NCBI GenBank assembly: GCA_033239125.1
Contig: BSWB01000002.1
Coordinates: forward strand, 7,039,001-7,103,000
From: Fagopyrum homotropicum
Lineage: Eukaryota > Streptophyta > Magnoliopsida > Caryophyllales > Polygonaceae
Direction: 5' to 3'
Length of the DNA: 64,000 bases
The notes beneath the pieces were generated by a model. It ran no database searches and was not told where the DNA came from. It saw only the letters and a list, made by a program, of their open reading frames with translations. The stretch's first letter is position 1. The number at the start of each line of letters is the position of its first letter. Positions 22,276 through 35,100 of this stretch are shown here, piece after piece. The position numbers and the translations under genes are program-made.

Positions 22276-23735
22276 TGTCAAAGTCCAATACAGACGGACC
22301 GATAAAGCGGGTGTCGTGTGCATACGAGTGCACATGCGCATTAGGCCCAAGCCCAATACATAAATCCGATGAGGTTTCATCCTAAAACCAATTTGACAAT
22401 AGGAGGAGTAGTCCACCGACTTTATAACATATTTCTGCTCAAATATCAAAAGACGTGCCAAAACACGAAAGTTTGACCATCCTTGAGGTCAAAGTTGCAT
22501 TGGAGCATCATACATGACGTGTTGGAGATCGAAGAATGAAGTGAAATATCACAAGAATGGATTCAAGATGGGATGTGCACAAGAAGAATCCAACAATCAT
22601 GTTGTTGGACTTCTCCCACGTTTTGGAGACGCCTTGTCCACACCCAACCCACGGCTTGCTTGGTCGTGGCATGGCGGTCTCTTGTTTTTATCACGTGATC
22701 ACCACCAACTTGGAAGTGCATAGTCACCAAAGCCATGCCACGCCATGGTCACAGTCTACTAAGTCGTGGGTTGGTTGTGTTATGTCATCTTGTGATTGTC
22801 TCATTTGGGCAATCAACTATCGGAAATAGTACTTGATTGGGCATTTTTTAGATGATCTATGGGCCATATATGTGTACTAATAGCTTATTTTCAGATGTTA
22901 GAAGGGTTCAAACTTTTCTCTTTTGGAACCCTAGCTAGTTGTGACACAAGTTTTCTCTTTTTAACACGAATTCACTGAAGGACACTCTGTTGGTGAATTT
23001 GTCGAGTTTTGTTTATTCTTTCTTGCATTGTGAACCTTGTTTGAGATACTAGACTGATTTATGCAATTTTAATTTTATCTTTCATTTTATTTGTTTTGGA
23101 ATTTATGTCTACTAGTTTCCCTTGTAATGCATTATTTTCCAAATTTTAATGTCTGACTAACTTTTGACATTTAAGGATTGGTTGAATCCTATAATTAACA
23201 AATTGATATATAACTATGTATGTGAATTGTTGAGTGGAAATCAGCTAGTTGTAGCCCTAGTGACCTTAACCGACCATGACATTGACGCTACGGCAAGTTT
23301 TATCCCTTTATTGCAAATGTTGAGAAAGAATGTTCACCTTGAGAATTGAAATTGATTAGTTTTATGCGAAAGCATGTTGATTTTATTGGACCTTCTAGGA
23401 TTGAACTTAATTTAGGGAGAGACATCTGCCTTTGCCTTGAGGATTCTCGGTTGTCATAAACTTACCGAATCTTTCACCTTTTTGTTTTTTTTGCTAGAGT
23501 GTGACATGTTTGGTTTTCTACATATTTTCTAAATACCTAAAAGGTTTGACTTTTACCTTCTACAATTGTGTGAGCGTCTTTTGGGTTGAATACGGTCTTT
23601 ATACATTGAAAGATGATAAATGCTACTTTTGATAGTTATCTACATTTTCGCTTATTGATGTTCATTATATTCATATATTTGGTTATTTATTGATTTGTTA
23701 TAGTGGTGGTACTTATTCCTTAGATTGTTTCCGTG

Positions 23736-23740
23736 ATATT
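23736..23740 (+). other. Empty target site of solo LTR C
   Basis: ATATT in the context GATTGTTTCCGTGATATTAT. In duplication copy II the same place holds solo LTR C flanked by ATATT on both sides, so this is the pre-insertion state. Confidence 0.85.
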
Positions 23741-25272
23741 ATTCTTCATCATCATATTTTCTCGTTCTTTTGTCATTTGACAACATAAACTCAAAAATCC
23801 TGGATTTTCTACTTTTCTCCCTTCTTTTCTCCCTTTGATTTAGCTGGATTGTCTATTGTTAATTAGCATTAATACATAAGTAGCTTTTACCACCTTTCAA
23901 TGTGCAAAGATTGTTCCCAACCCACTATGTAGATGTTCTCATAGTTGCTACAAATATATGTCAAACCTCTTGTGTACTTAAAACACATATAGAAAATAAT
24001 TTTGGCTTCCCACCAAAAAAAGAAAATAATTTTGGCCAAGCTATCGCAGAAAAGAAGAAAAGCACAAACCCGTAAAACTATAATTTCTAGGAACCCTAAG
24101 GATACATGTAATTATCACTCCTCATATCAGGTTCAATATGTGCAGGTCCAATAAAATCAACACACTTTCGTACAAAACTGATCTATTTATATTCTCAAGG
24201 CAAATACCGTTTTTAAATGCATGATACAAAGGAATCGTACTCTTCCTATTATTAAGGTCAAAATTGGATAAGGCACTAGCGTGAAACAACATTTGTTGAT
24301 ATCAATTCAACAATTCATAATTGAATAGAAAATTAATGAATTTTAATACAAGCATGAATAATAAATTCGGAATTTAATAGAAATCTTGCCTAAAACAACA
24401 AATTACCTCAAATTTGTAATCCGAAATGCAAGAGAAAACGAGAACGTACAAAATTCAAAACCCAAGTGTCCTTGCTAAATTTCATCTGAAGGAGAGAAGG
24501 AAAGGAATCAACACCGATCAATTCTCTAAGGTTGCAACATAAAGAAGAGAGTGAAAGACACCAGATGAGAACCACTCCTCTGTGGACCCAATAATAGACC
24601 TTTAGAATGATATGGGATTGCACTCCTCATACATGTCCCAATGGGCGTAGGCCTCAACATCCAAATAAGTACCCATCTAGTCGTAAATATGAGAGTACAA
24701 ATTTGAGGTATTGTTGATTATGCACCGATTATATATCATCCGCTCCACCATTTCTTATTCGAGTGTCTCTTTCTGAGGCACGAATCTACGGGGTCGGTGA
24801 TGAGAGATGAGCTATTCCTTATCTAGCGTCTTCTCCACGAGAAGAAGCCATACATATGTTTCTTCATGGCCCGCTACCTCCAGCGACAACCCAAGAAGGA
24901 GCGATGGGCGCTCATTTGTGGAGCCTTGATCACTTTCATGCAACTCTGACTTAGCATCAACACCACCTCTCTTACTCCTCTGCGGGACACTCCCTTGCTT
25001 ATCTTCGTCACCGCACTAAGGAACATCGGACTCTTTGTAGAAAAATTCTTCCGAAAAACTTTAAGAACACCAAAGATAAAGAAAAAATCAGTAGGATTAT
25101 AATACCGTTAGTATGTGCAGAGTTGAAATAGGATATTTTCGTCCATTGGGCCAAAAAATGGTAGCCTTGAGTGGCCAACGAACACGGCGCGTGGTCGGCT
25201 AGTTACGCCCGCTCCCCAATGAAAATGGGTAGTGGTCCAATGGTCACGGCCTTTAAGCATTTTTCCTCTTTA

Positions 25273-25538
25273 GAGCATCTCAACAGCTTCCCCAAACCCT
25301 TCTCCAAAATGGAGAATTAAAAGTAAAAATCTACCATTTATATTTTTTATCAAATCCAACAAATTTCTTGTCTTGGATAATTCTCTATTTATTTGAAGAA
25401 TGTCTTCAAATTTAGGGAAGAGTTCCCACTTTTTTCCATTATTCTCCATTTTGGAGAATGAAATGGAGAATTTGTTGGACCAAAAAATCTTTAAAATTCT
25501 CCAAATATTCTAAAATGGATAAGCTATTGGGGATGCTC
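25273..25538. mobile_element. Harbinger/Tourist-type MITE
   Basis: A 266-bp element with ends GAGCATCTCAACAGCTTCCCC and (reverse complement) GAGCATCCCCAATAGC, flanked by TTA on both sides (25270-25272, 25539-25541). Internal TCTCCATTTTGGAGA-type palindromes. Present only in duplication copy I. Confidence 0.85.
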
Positions 25539-26138
25539 TTATATACTATAAAGATTCTACTCTTTTTAGTCGATGTGGGATAGCCTTCTTTTTGTTCATT
25601 TTTCCCAAGTTTTGTGTTTCGTACACGTAACTTCGAACATCACTATCTCATTCACTCGAAATCAAATTTCAGCAAATAAGTATACAACGATTCTGTGTTT
25701 GTGGAGACGAAGTCAATGATTCTGTTCCCGGTGTTGACGATGACCAGAGCCCACCGAAAAAAACCCGACGCACTACTTATTTAATGAATTAGTTCCAACA
25801 CTCTTCAAGTCCACTCTCGAGACAACTTTGTTAAGTAGGTTTGTGGTAACATAAATGCAATTTCCTTAACCTATAATTTTCGTTTCAATCAATTGCAAAC
25901 AGTTATAATGACAATATGATTGCATCAATAATATAACTGATTTGATAAAAGTGCCCGACATTCATGGTACACAATCACACGACTTGAACTCTTACACACA
26001 ATATGCTCGTTCATAACAAGACATATATTGACCATACAAACTTATAACAACAAGAAATAACATCATTTATTCATCATAGCATGGAAAATGCTTGAATGAT
26101 CACTCGAAACCCAATTGATAACAAACGTGAACAACGAT

Positions 26139-27130
26139 TTAGGCATTGAGGTGATGGTCGTCGATGTGCTTGTTGATATTGAGTACGAAGTCTAATAACT
26201 TGGTTGGGTGAGGGACATCTTCGTGAATCTTTTCATACTCGAAGATCCACTTAACCTCTTTCTCGGTCGCATGGAGATGAGCGACGAAGCTACTATACTC
26301 TTCCAAAATGTTACCTTCAATGATCCTGAAAGTCACCGTCTTGTTCTCCTCATCCACCTTCTCGACCACCTCCTTGGCAACGTGTTCCTTCCCATCTACA
26401 CGAAATTTAGTTGGAAATTAACATTACTTTGTACTAGGATTGTTCAACGGTCCAAAACCAAGTTTAACCATGTATTTGATTTGATGTTGGTCATGTCAAA
26501 GTGTTATTTCAATTGTTAGTATAATCTAAACTTAAAGATAAGTTCAGCATATACGCTTAGAGAAGTTTCATCTAAAACTAATAGCAACAAAACAAAGAAA
26601 GAGTTATCAAACTTAATATACTTAGATTAATGAACTTATTTATGTAATCGATGTAGGATACACACCTTAACACTCAAAAGTTTTAACCGAAATTTGTGAA
26701 TACTCGTTGTTTTAACATTTTGCACACTTATTAAGAAGGTTATGAAATATACCATTTTACCCATAATCATTCCTAAAATACCTTTATTGAAAACTACAAC
26801 TAATAAAATACTAATGATTAGAAGGATAAATATGTAAAGTGAAGGATAAAATAGCTAAAATGACAATTATTCTTTAACAAAAGTATAATGTTAAAACAAC
26901 AATTATTTATGAACAAGAAAGTAATACTGATTAAGGTGCATACCAAGAGTATAGTTCCAGTAGATAATGGACCCAGGCTTGCCAAATTCACCCTCATGAA
27001 GCTCACAACCTTGAATGTGAGAAGGAGAGATTTGGTTGATTTGGTGAGGCTTCTTAGCAAAGAATTCATGGACATGATGTCCATGAGAGCTCACTTCAGA
27101 TTCACCAATTAGCCTTCCCTTGAGACCCAT
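26139..27130 (-). CDS. MLP-like (Bet v 1 family) protein, gene 2
   Basis: Exon 1 is 27130-26944 (187 nt), the intron is 26943-26396 (548 nt, GT-AG), and exon 2 is 26395-26139 (257 nt) including the stop. The product has 147 residues, with MGLKGRLIGESEV at the start, GCELHEGEFGKPGS before the intron, VKWIFEYEKIHED, and HPTKLLDFVLNINKHIDD near the C-terminus. By reading, it differs from gene 4 by one residue (Ile versus Leu in EGN(I/L)LEEY). Gene 4 lies in the other duplication copy, so the pair is recent. The family role is ligand-binding Bet v 1 fold. A TATA-like TTTATATA lies about 100 bases upstream (27226-27233), and AATAAA (minus strand, 26071-26066) about 70 bases after the stop. Confidence 0.92.
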
Positions 27131-27225
27131 TTTCACTTACACTCAAAATACTTTTGCAGAGAATAGAGAAGAAGATATGTGTAGAATGGTATGTGATGAA
27201 TTGAAAGACCTTATATATTCTTCTC

Positions 27226-27233
27226 TTTATATA
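27226..27233 (-). promoter_or_regulatory. TATA-like box of MLP gene 2
   Basis: TATATAAA on the minus strand, about 100 bases before the ATG. It lies at the equivalent place in MLP gene 4 (near 42359-42366). Confidence 0.5.
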
Positions 27234-27555
27234 GTAGTTCAGTCACAAAGCTAATGTGTGACTGTATAACTATTATGCTAATAATACAAGTTCACATGTT
27301 TTCACAAGTTTCACGTTATGATTAAAATAGCATAAATATGTGCAATTATTATGCTAATAAAGAGTGGTTGAACCATTTAGATGTATAAATTTGTGAATTC
27401 ATCATGCATGACAATGACAAAATATCGGTATTTCTTCTTCTTATAATATTAAGATTTGTCCCCCAGTTAAAAAATAGTATTTCTCTTACGCCATTATGAT
27501 ATGTCGGAGGTAATAAGCTTTCACCTCGCAAGTTGTGAACAATTCTAGTCTAGTA

Positions 27556-27705
27556 TGTAAGATCGATGAATTATTTCACATATTGTTAATTGGTTTTATG
27601 ACGGAACCTCACTGGACTTATTTGATGAGTTTGAACCTAACTCACGTGTGCACTCGTATGCGCACGACCCCGCTCTACCTGGTCCGTCTGTATCGGAATT
27701 TGACA
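27556..27705 (+). repeat. Solo TRIM-like LTR upstream of MLP gene 2
   Basis: About 150 bases from TGTAAGATCG to TTTGACA, similar to the LTR of the TRIM at 22276-22429 (shared GCACTCGTATGCGCACGAC and the GGTCCGTCTGTAT block), on the opposite strand. Copy II keeps only an internally deleted version at about 42705-42772. No clear target-site duplication. Confidence 0.5.
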
Positions 27706-28475
27706 ATATTGCTATGGGGATAGGTTAGTCTTTGACCTGGTGTGTAGTAGTTTTAAGAAAAATTATGAGTGAGCATCCAATAATTGATATCCGGTGTTGA
27801 ATTGGTGAACAGATCTTGCTCCGTATCTTAGGGTTTGGTGTGAATTGCATGACTTTGGGAGGAATTCACTTGAAATATTTTATATTTTCTAAACGAAAAG
27901 CAGTTGAGATGGATTATCTTCTTGAAGGGACTAAAGCTCAACAGAAGATTGAGTACTATTTTTCAAATAAATATCTAGAATATATATTTTTTTAATTTAT
28001 GTTTAAAATTTTCATATTTTTTGATACTTTAAATAATATTACTGTTTAATTTATTGTCTTGCATGCCGTAATCTAGTTAGTCAATATCATAATAAGTATA
28101 GTTTATTTTAATTTCTTTTTTAACTTATTTTTTTACGAACTAACAATATATATAATATTTATTTTAAAATCTGTAAATACAATCGTAATACAGTATTCAC
28201 ACGAATCACACCTGAATCAACTCCTATAATATCCACATGATCGACTTAATGCCCAATCATTCAGTTTATGCAATTCGTTGTATTTAATATATTTTTACAG
28301 TAAATAGTTTTTGAAATACTTGTTTAAATATGGTAGCTGAGTAGTGTAATTATTAATTGCAGAAACATATCTTTCAAAAATGGTGTCTACATCCTATCTT
28401 CTCGATCGGCTCTCCCTTGGAAAAGAAAAATATAATATCAAATCTAATCATCTTCATAAAATATAGTTTATAAAT

Positions 28476-29759
28476 TCGCTTGTTTATCGTCTACTTAATA
28501 ATCTGATCATTCAAGGGTGTATTTGGGAATCATTTATTTAGCAGCTTAGGGAGATGATGAAATTTTTTAAAATAGAAAAGTGGGTGTTTGGGAGCCTAGA
28601 TGATTGAAAATGATGGGAGATTATGGAAGATGATGAAAGATGAAATTTTGAGAAAAATTTCATCTACTTCAAAGGAGAGATGGAGATGAAGCAAGATTAT
28701 AGAGGACAAAATTACTTCACAACCCTCATTATAATTTATTTAAAATTTGAAATCTTTATTATGTTTATCCAAACTTAAATGATAATGAAAAAATATCAAA
28801 TTACTATAATTATGTTTATATTTCAAAATTATATTGAATAAAACCATTAATAGATATTTTACGTATCTTATTGAATACAGGCGATAGGCGGTTACACATA
28901 TCAACTCTACACCTTGTCAGATTACCCAGAAATGGTGATTCAAAAGCTCTAATCCTAGAAAAACAATGAAACTATTAGTTGCGGTTCTTTAGCATTAATC
29001 GATCTACAAACAAATTTTTTGAGATCAAAGTCTTGCCTAAATCTCTCAGATGAGCCTCGATTATGTTCGATCCTAAAATATTAAATCAAAGAGTTTGGAA
29101 CCTCGATTCCTTTCGACCCTAAAATCTAAAATCAAAAACCAAAGAGAAAAATATGTTTCATAGACGAACGAAAGGGGAAGACGGGAGAATAGAAGAAAGA
29201 AATTGCTCATACTTGGAAGACATCAGAAGATCAAGGATAAATTTTCAAAATCTGAGCAGTTAACGATAAACCGGTCCTTCATCTCCTTAAGCTTGGGGGT
29301 ACTATGTGATGATTTTGACTTAAATTCCTTCAATTTCAACTCCCTCAACCTCAGCTTTATCCTCGTGAAAGATTACCACCGAACAAGAAAAAACAGACAG
29401 TGGATGAAAACAGGAGATAATCTTCAATTTCAATTGGTAGAAGTTGGTATCCGAATGGGCCGCTCAAAAACTTGAAATCGAGTAGATCATAAGGAGAAAA
29501 AAAAAATGACAGAATAATATGAGATGTATAGTTATCAAAGTAAGCATGACACGGTATTCCACTTCTATGGATGAGCACAAAATCGTGACCTACTTCTTGG
29601 TTTTCCATGAAATAGGTGAGGCCCTAGAAAAATAAAATATCCGGTTGTAGACCACCCTGATCGGACAAACAATATAATTGGAATCATAAAAAACTCATAG
29701 GGAAATACCATGTTCCAAAGAAGAATACTTTGTTTTGGGATGGACTTTAAATGCGTATG
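28476..29759. other. Spacer between MLP genes 2 and 3
   Basis: AT-rich. No gene, coding exon or bounded element recognised. Short open stretches near 29203-29475 and 29357-29608 overlap on opposite strands and show no family signature. Confidence 0.4.
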
Positions 29760-29924
29760 ATTGGATTAATCATATGTATAAATTGAACTCTTACACACAG
29801 CATTACACATTCATAACAAGCTAGGCATATATATTGACCCTCAACCTTGTCATAACGTCATTTGATTCATCAGAAGAATTGGAAATGTTTGAATGATGAC
29901 TTGATAAGAAACGCAAAGAACGAG

Positions 29925-30549
29925 TTAGGCATTGAGGTGATGATCGTCTATGTGCTTGTTGACATTGAGTACAAAGTCCAACAACTTGGTTGGATGAGGG
30001 ACACCTTCGTGACGCTTTTCATACTCGAAGATCCACTTAACTTTTTTCTCAGTCGCATGAAGATGGGCAACAAAACTACTATACTCTTCCAAAAGGTCGC
30101 CATCAATCACCCTAAAAGTCGCCATCTTGTTCTCATCATCCACCTTCTCAACCACCTCCTTGGCAACGTACTCTTTCCCATCTACAACAAATTTAGTTGC
30201 AAATTCACGTAAATTTGTACTAGCACATATAAGTTTAGTGAATTTTTATCTAAAACTAATTAACAGAATGATCAGTTCCTCAACTTTATATACTAAGTTT
30301 AATTAATAGACTTATTTATGTAATCGATGTAGGATTTGAATCAGATTTGGACCGGAACTTACCAAGAGTATAGTTCAAGTAGATAATGGAACCGGACTTG
30401 CCAAATTCACCCTCGTGAAGCTCACAATTTTGATAGTGAGAAGGCGAGATTTGGGAGATTTCGTGAGGCTTCTTTGCAAAGAACTCATGAGCATGTTGTC
30501 CATGTGAGCTCACTTCAATCTCACCTACTAGCTTTCCTTTGAGACCCAT
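29925..30549 (-). CDS. MLP-like (Bet v 1 family) protein, gene 3
   Basis: Exon 1 is 30549-30363 (187 nt), the intron is 30362-30182 (181 nt, GT-AG), and exon 2 is 30181-29925 (257 nt). It codes for 147 residues starting MGLKGKLVGEIEV. Compared with genes 2 and 4 it has YQNCELHEGEFGKSGS and YLNYT around the end of exon 1, and EEYSSFVAHLHATEKK with VKWIFEYEKRHEG in exon 2; this is moderate divergence with no breaks. A TATA-like TTTATATA is at 30625-30632, about 80 bases before the ATG. The 3' flank (29760-29920) and upstream flank (to about 30800) still align with the flanks of genes 2 and 4. The duplicated unit here is therefore about 1 kb, much shorter than the large block that carries genes 2 and 4. 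Confidence 0.92.
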
Positions 30550-30800
30550 TTTCACTTACACTCAAATATACTTTTGCACAGAATAGAGAAGAAGATAAGT
30601 GAATTCCCAAGACCTTATTTTCTCTTTATATACAAGTTCAGTCACAAACCTAATGTATGATTATAGTGATCCAAGGGTGAGGGTGCAATTATTATGATAA
30701 TAATACAATTATCTTCACCTTCCGATTTAAATAGTATAAATATCTGTGAATTCATCATGCATGACAACAAAATCTCGGGTTTTCTTCTTCATGTGAATAA

Positions 30801-32189
30801 ACAGATTTTTTTCAGAATTATAAAGAATTAATTAGGGAAATAGGACCCCTTGAAATTCTCTTTTGCAAACTAGGTCTCTATACAAAAAGAAGAAAAAATA
30901 GGTATGGAAACTAAAAAATAGGGGTAATAATTTCTCTAATTGAAATGATGGTGATTTGATGTTTACTTTTGATTTAAGTATCTTTTTTACATGGATTGGT
31001 TTTGTAGTATATTTCTTGGGTATGGTTTTGGGTATGATTGTGAAAATAGAGGCAATATATTTTTTGACAAATTTATTTTTGGGTATGATTATGACATTAT
31101 TTGGGTAAACGGGTTTTTGGGTATGTTTTTATATGTGTATTGGCTTTGTAGTATATTTATTATTATTAAGTATATTTTTAAAGTGATATCGTGGGTATGT
31201 TTTATGGTTACCCAAACTGTGTTATAATGATCAAATTCAAGCGAATTTTTGGGTAATGATCAAATGTCATTTGATATTGATGTTTGTGTATAATATCGAG
31301 TTTTGAAAATTTTGGGTATGACAAATTTAAATTGGGTATGGTTTTTGTATTAAGTGATATTTAAATTGGGTATAAATATAAAATATTATCCAATTTATGG
31401 ATATAATTTTATTTTGATATTTGATTTTTTGGGTATGTTGTTTTCGAGTATGTTTATGTACTTTCACAAATTTATTTTTGGGTATGATTGTGACATTATT
31501 TGGGTAAGCGAATTTTTGGGTAATAAGTGATAAAGTAAGAATGTTGGAAATTCCTTTTTCTGATTGATGTGACATGTGAGATTGTACAACATGTCACATC
31601 CGATGGATTGTCAAACTTTGCCCTCTTTTGTACTCTATTTCCTCTAGTCTATTTTATAGGGGGTCAAAATACCAATCCCAAATAGTATGAGTCTTCTTTC
31701 TCAATTGATTTGTTTAAAAGGCTAGTTTGCCAATTTTGCCAATTATAAATAGTATTTCTCTTTCAACGAGTGGCAAGCACATGGCAAAGCACAAACTGCA
31801 TAATCTTCAGAAAGCCATTATATAATTTGATGTGATATATTCACCCTTCAATCTTGTAGAATTTCGTTGGATTGTTCTCGAAATTAATTTCCGAATGTGA
31901 TGCATGTATGTGTATGATCCTTAAATCAACTACACAACGGACGATAAACTGCATAATCTTCTTGAGGTCATGGTAGTTATGCTCCCTCAACGAGTGGTAT
32001 TTGAGTCAACGGTTCAACGTAAGAACAACAATTATTACTTGTATAATTAGTTGCAGACTCACATATTAATTTATTCTTGAATTGAAATTTGTAATTTTAC
32101 TTGTTACTTGGATAATTAGTTGCAAAGTTAGTACTTTAATTTGTAGGTTAGTGAAACCAAGGAAAATGTAGAAAAATAGGAGAACGATA
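30801..32189. other. AT-rich region with scattered TTGGGTATG repeats
   Basis: No gene seen. The motif TTGGGTATG, or GGGTATG, appears about fifteen times between 31010 and 31440. A longer unit (TTTATTTTTGGGTATGAT followed by GACATTATTTGGGTAA) occurs twice, at about 31073-31111 and 31469-31507, in direct orientation. Class unknown. Confidence 0.5.
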
Positions 32190-35100
32190 CACTACTAGAA
32201 AGGGAGGTTATATGCGACGCTTTCCTTCCGACATGATGCCAATGTGTCGCAAAAAATTTGCATCCGCAAAACTCTCGCTAAATTGCGACACCTTAAGGTG
32301 CCTCTATTTTTCAGCACATATAAGTGTCGCAAATGGCACTGTCAGAGACACGTATAGGTGTCGCAAATTGTACAAATAGAAACACGAGCTGTGTTTTCCT
32401 TTACCCAATAAAAAACGCTGGGGAGCTTGGACCCAAAAAAAAGAAATGCTATAAAATAATTAAAATAAAACATTTTGAAACTTTATCTTTTTAATCCTCC
32501 TCCCCTTCTAACCCTACCCACCGACTGACCGACTCCCGATTCTTTCTTCGTGTGTACCGGCGGAGAAGAATAATCGAAGAACTGTTGTCGACGAAGATAT
32601 TCTTCTATAGATTTGGCATCACGATTGGACTTCGACGAGTACGACTATCTGGCAGAAGATCAAAATTTCGCCGAGATAGGGAGGGCAAGGAAAGAGAAAA
32701 ATCGGAATCTGGTAATTCTGTGGATCTTTGGATTGCTAGTGGAAGGATATCTGGTGGTCGATGAGGTGTAAGATTCTTGTGAAACCTCAAACCTTAGCGG
32801 TTTAATTTATACTCACAAAAACAAAGTGGAATTTGCAGTTCAGGAATAAGCAAGTGTCAATAAGCAAGTGTCAACCAAAAAAACATAAAAGAAGTTGGGG
32901 CACATTATTAATTTATTTTGGGAATTCATTCCTCACGCATATTTCCATCATTGCTGCATACCGTTGTTGTAGCCGGTGAAGAACGAAAATAACAAGTTGT
33001 CGAAACGCGTTTGTTTCCATTCTAGTTTGTAAATTCGATTTCAAAACCTTAGGTGTTACAATGGTAGGATCAAGCTTCCTTGAGACCAGATTTCATTTCT
33101 TCTTTTCCCTTTGATTTTAATCGATTATTCTTCACCTTTGGGCTCTTCACATCTAATCGATCTTCTTGTCCACTTTGTAATTGAACCACAATTGTTGCAG
33201 ATCCGATTTATATTGTTACAAACAGGCAAGGCAAGACTGACTTGCCAAATAGTATATCCCCCTTGAAGATTCCGAGAAGCACAAAGTTGAATACGAGGCT
33301 CGTCTCGCAATTCCCCTTCCTCTGTCAAATTCCCCTTCAATTTCAAGTCGTTTCGATTCATCATCTCATAATCTGTTATGTTCTATTCTATTATGATGTT
33401 CTTTGCAGATCCATCGGTTGGCGGTTAACAGAGACCCTAAGTTTACCAATTTTGTGGAGGTAGCTCCTTTCCTGCTTACATGACTTGACCTAAGTTAGAT
33501 TTCTTCCAAATTATCCGATTGAAATTCCTCCTATGAATGATCTATACAAATTTATTGTTGATATTGCTTATGTGATGGTCTATGAACTAGTGATTGGAAT
33601 TGACTCAATATACCAAGTGATTTTCCTATCCGAGAAGCACAATCATACTCAGCGAGCAAACTGATACTCGGCTCTTCTAGTGAAGATCACAAGAAAAGGT
33701 CATCATCTTCTGTAGCAAAGTATTGTGCAAAGAAGCTGACAAAAAATTGTTCGGTACTGGCTGTTAATAATAGCAAAATCATATATGAGAGAGAAGCATC
33801 ATCAACTCATATGGCTAAGAAAACAAGAGCTCAGAAGGCTGGAATAGGTGAGTGGTCGTATTTGATTAGTTGTTTGTGTAGTTGGCTTGGATCTTGCTGC
33901 TTATTGACTTGTTTCAGGGGCTGATAAAACATAACACTTTACTGCGCATGTTAAAGGGGGAAATTCAACGGATAATGGATTAGAGAAGTGTAAGGTGGGC
34001 TGATAAAACATCAAACTAATACTTTGCTACAGAAACTGATTGCTTCAATGTTTGTGAGCTTGATTTGGTATTCAACTTCCATAAGGTGAGTGCTTCATTC
34101 TTTACTAATTATTCTAACCTACATCGAACCCATGAGCCTCTCCTCCACTTGTAATTCTCCTAGGCGATGCCTATACATGCTTTGAGTTTGGTTGATTAAG
34201 CTTGTTGTTGATATTAGATTCAGTTTAGTGTACATCGAAATGCATAAAAATGGCTCTACAATTACAAGAAACTGTTATTTACAAGAAGCTGATGTTAGAT
34301 TCAATTTCTTATTATTTATAACCATTTCGTTTCATTTTTTTTTTTAAGTGTTAACTCACACTTGTAACTTCTTGTAATTTCTCTTCTACTGCTTATGCTT
34401 AGTATTTATAAGAAGCTACTTTTTTAAAGTCTTATCATTAGTAATTCTTTGTAATTCCTCTACTGGTTGCAATTCCTCTATTGTCTAGTTATAACACAAA
34501 CTGTATTTTCTAATTTTTTTAATTGTTATGCTTAGTAACTCCTCTAATGCTTGTAATTCCTCTACTGTTTTGTTAATTCATTGATTAAAAAAATGTCATA
34601 AATGAGTTGGCTATTATGTTTGTGAACCATATACCCTTACTTCTCTCCACCATGATCTGTACTGCCGGCAACTTTGAATCCATGGAACCATGTTGGCATG
34701 AAGCAAGAGTTCAAGGATGGACTTATTTGAAGAATAGGAGGACTTTATGCATGATATTTTGCAAAAACAGTAGACTAAACTAACATTATTTGAAGGAGGT
34801 TTATGATTAAGACTCTATTTTGTAAGAATTCTTAATGTAATAATTTTTTTCATTTTTTACTAGTTTGTGGAGCTATCAATACGAAAATCTTGTGTATTGG
34901 AACATTCTCTTTTTTTGATATACATGTCATTTTGATATTATTACAAGTGGTGTTGAAGGAAGATAATCGTATTGTTAAATTATTTTTTATTATTCTTTTT
35001 TTTTTTTAATTATTAATTGTAAATTGCGACACCTTGAGGTGTCATAAATAATTGGGTTAAAAAAGCAAAGCAAATACCGAAGATAGTCATGTTAAAGTGT

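Larger units (their letters stand above)
17549..22429 (-). mobile_element. TRIM (miniature LTR element) split by a copia element
   Basis: Minus-strand element with very short LTRs. The 5' LTR is 22429-22276 (154 bp; starts TGTTATAAAG, ends TTTGACA). It is followed by a tRNA-Met-type primer-binding site and a short non-coding inner region of about 90 bp. The 3' LTR starts at about 22174 (TGTTGGAGA) and is interrupted at 22080; it resumes at 17642 and ends at 17549 (TTTGACA). The interrupting DNA is the copia remnant at 17643-22067. Both LTRs share GGTTTTAGGATGAAACCTCA. The right flank is TATTT, and TATTT also occurs two bases from the left end, so the target-site duplication is only approximate. 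Confidence 0.6.
22430..28475. repeat. Segmental duplication, copy I
   Basis: About 6 kb aligning with 36465-44025 in the same orientation. Matching landmarks include ATATCAAAAGACGTGCC at both left ends, the GAATCCAACAATC run, the MLP gene with its introns and flanks, and GTGTCTACATCCTATCTTC near both right ends. Differences: copy I lacks solo LTR C and the Stowaway MITE found in copy II. It carries about 750 extra bases (about 25040-25795), including a Harbinger-type MITE, where copy II runs straight through. The 22430-26100 part is non-coding apart from remnants of the conserved frame described at 40744-41091. Confidence 0.85.

Noticed and set aside
26208..26519. Open frame opposite to MLP gene 2 exon 2 (similar ones at 29862-30212 and 41426-41725)
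   Set aside because: Antisense shadows of the conserved MLP exon; the same frame recurs only because the exon is duplicated.
30834..31765. Possible MULE from GGGAAATAGGACC to the AGAGAAATACT-type sequence
   Set aside because: The two ends match only weakly and I found no target-site duplication.
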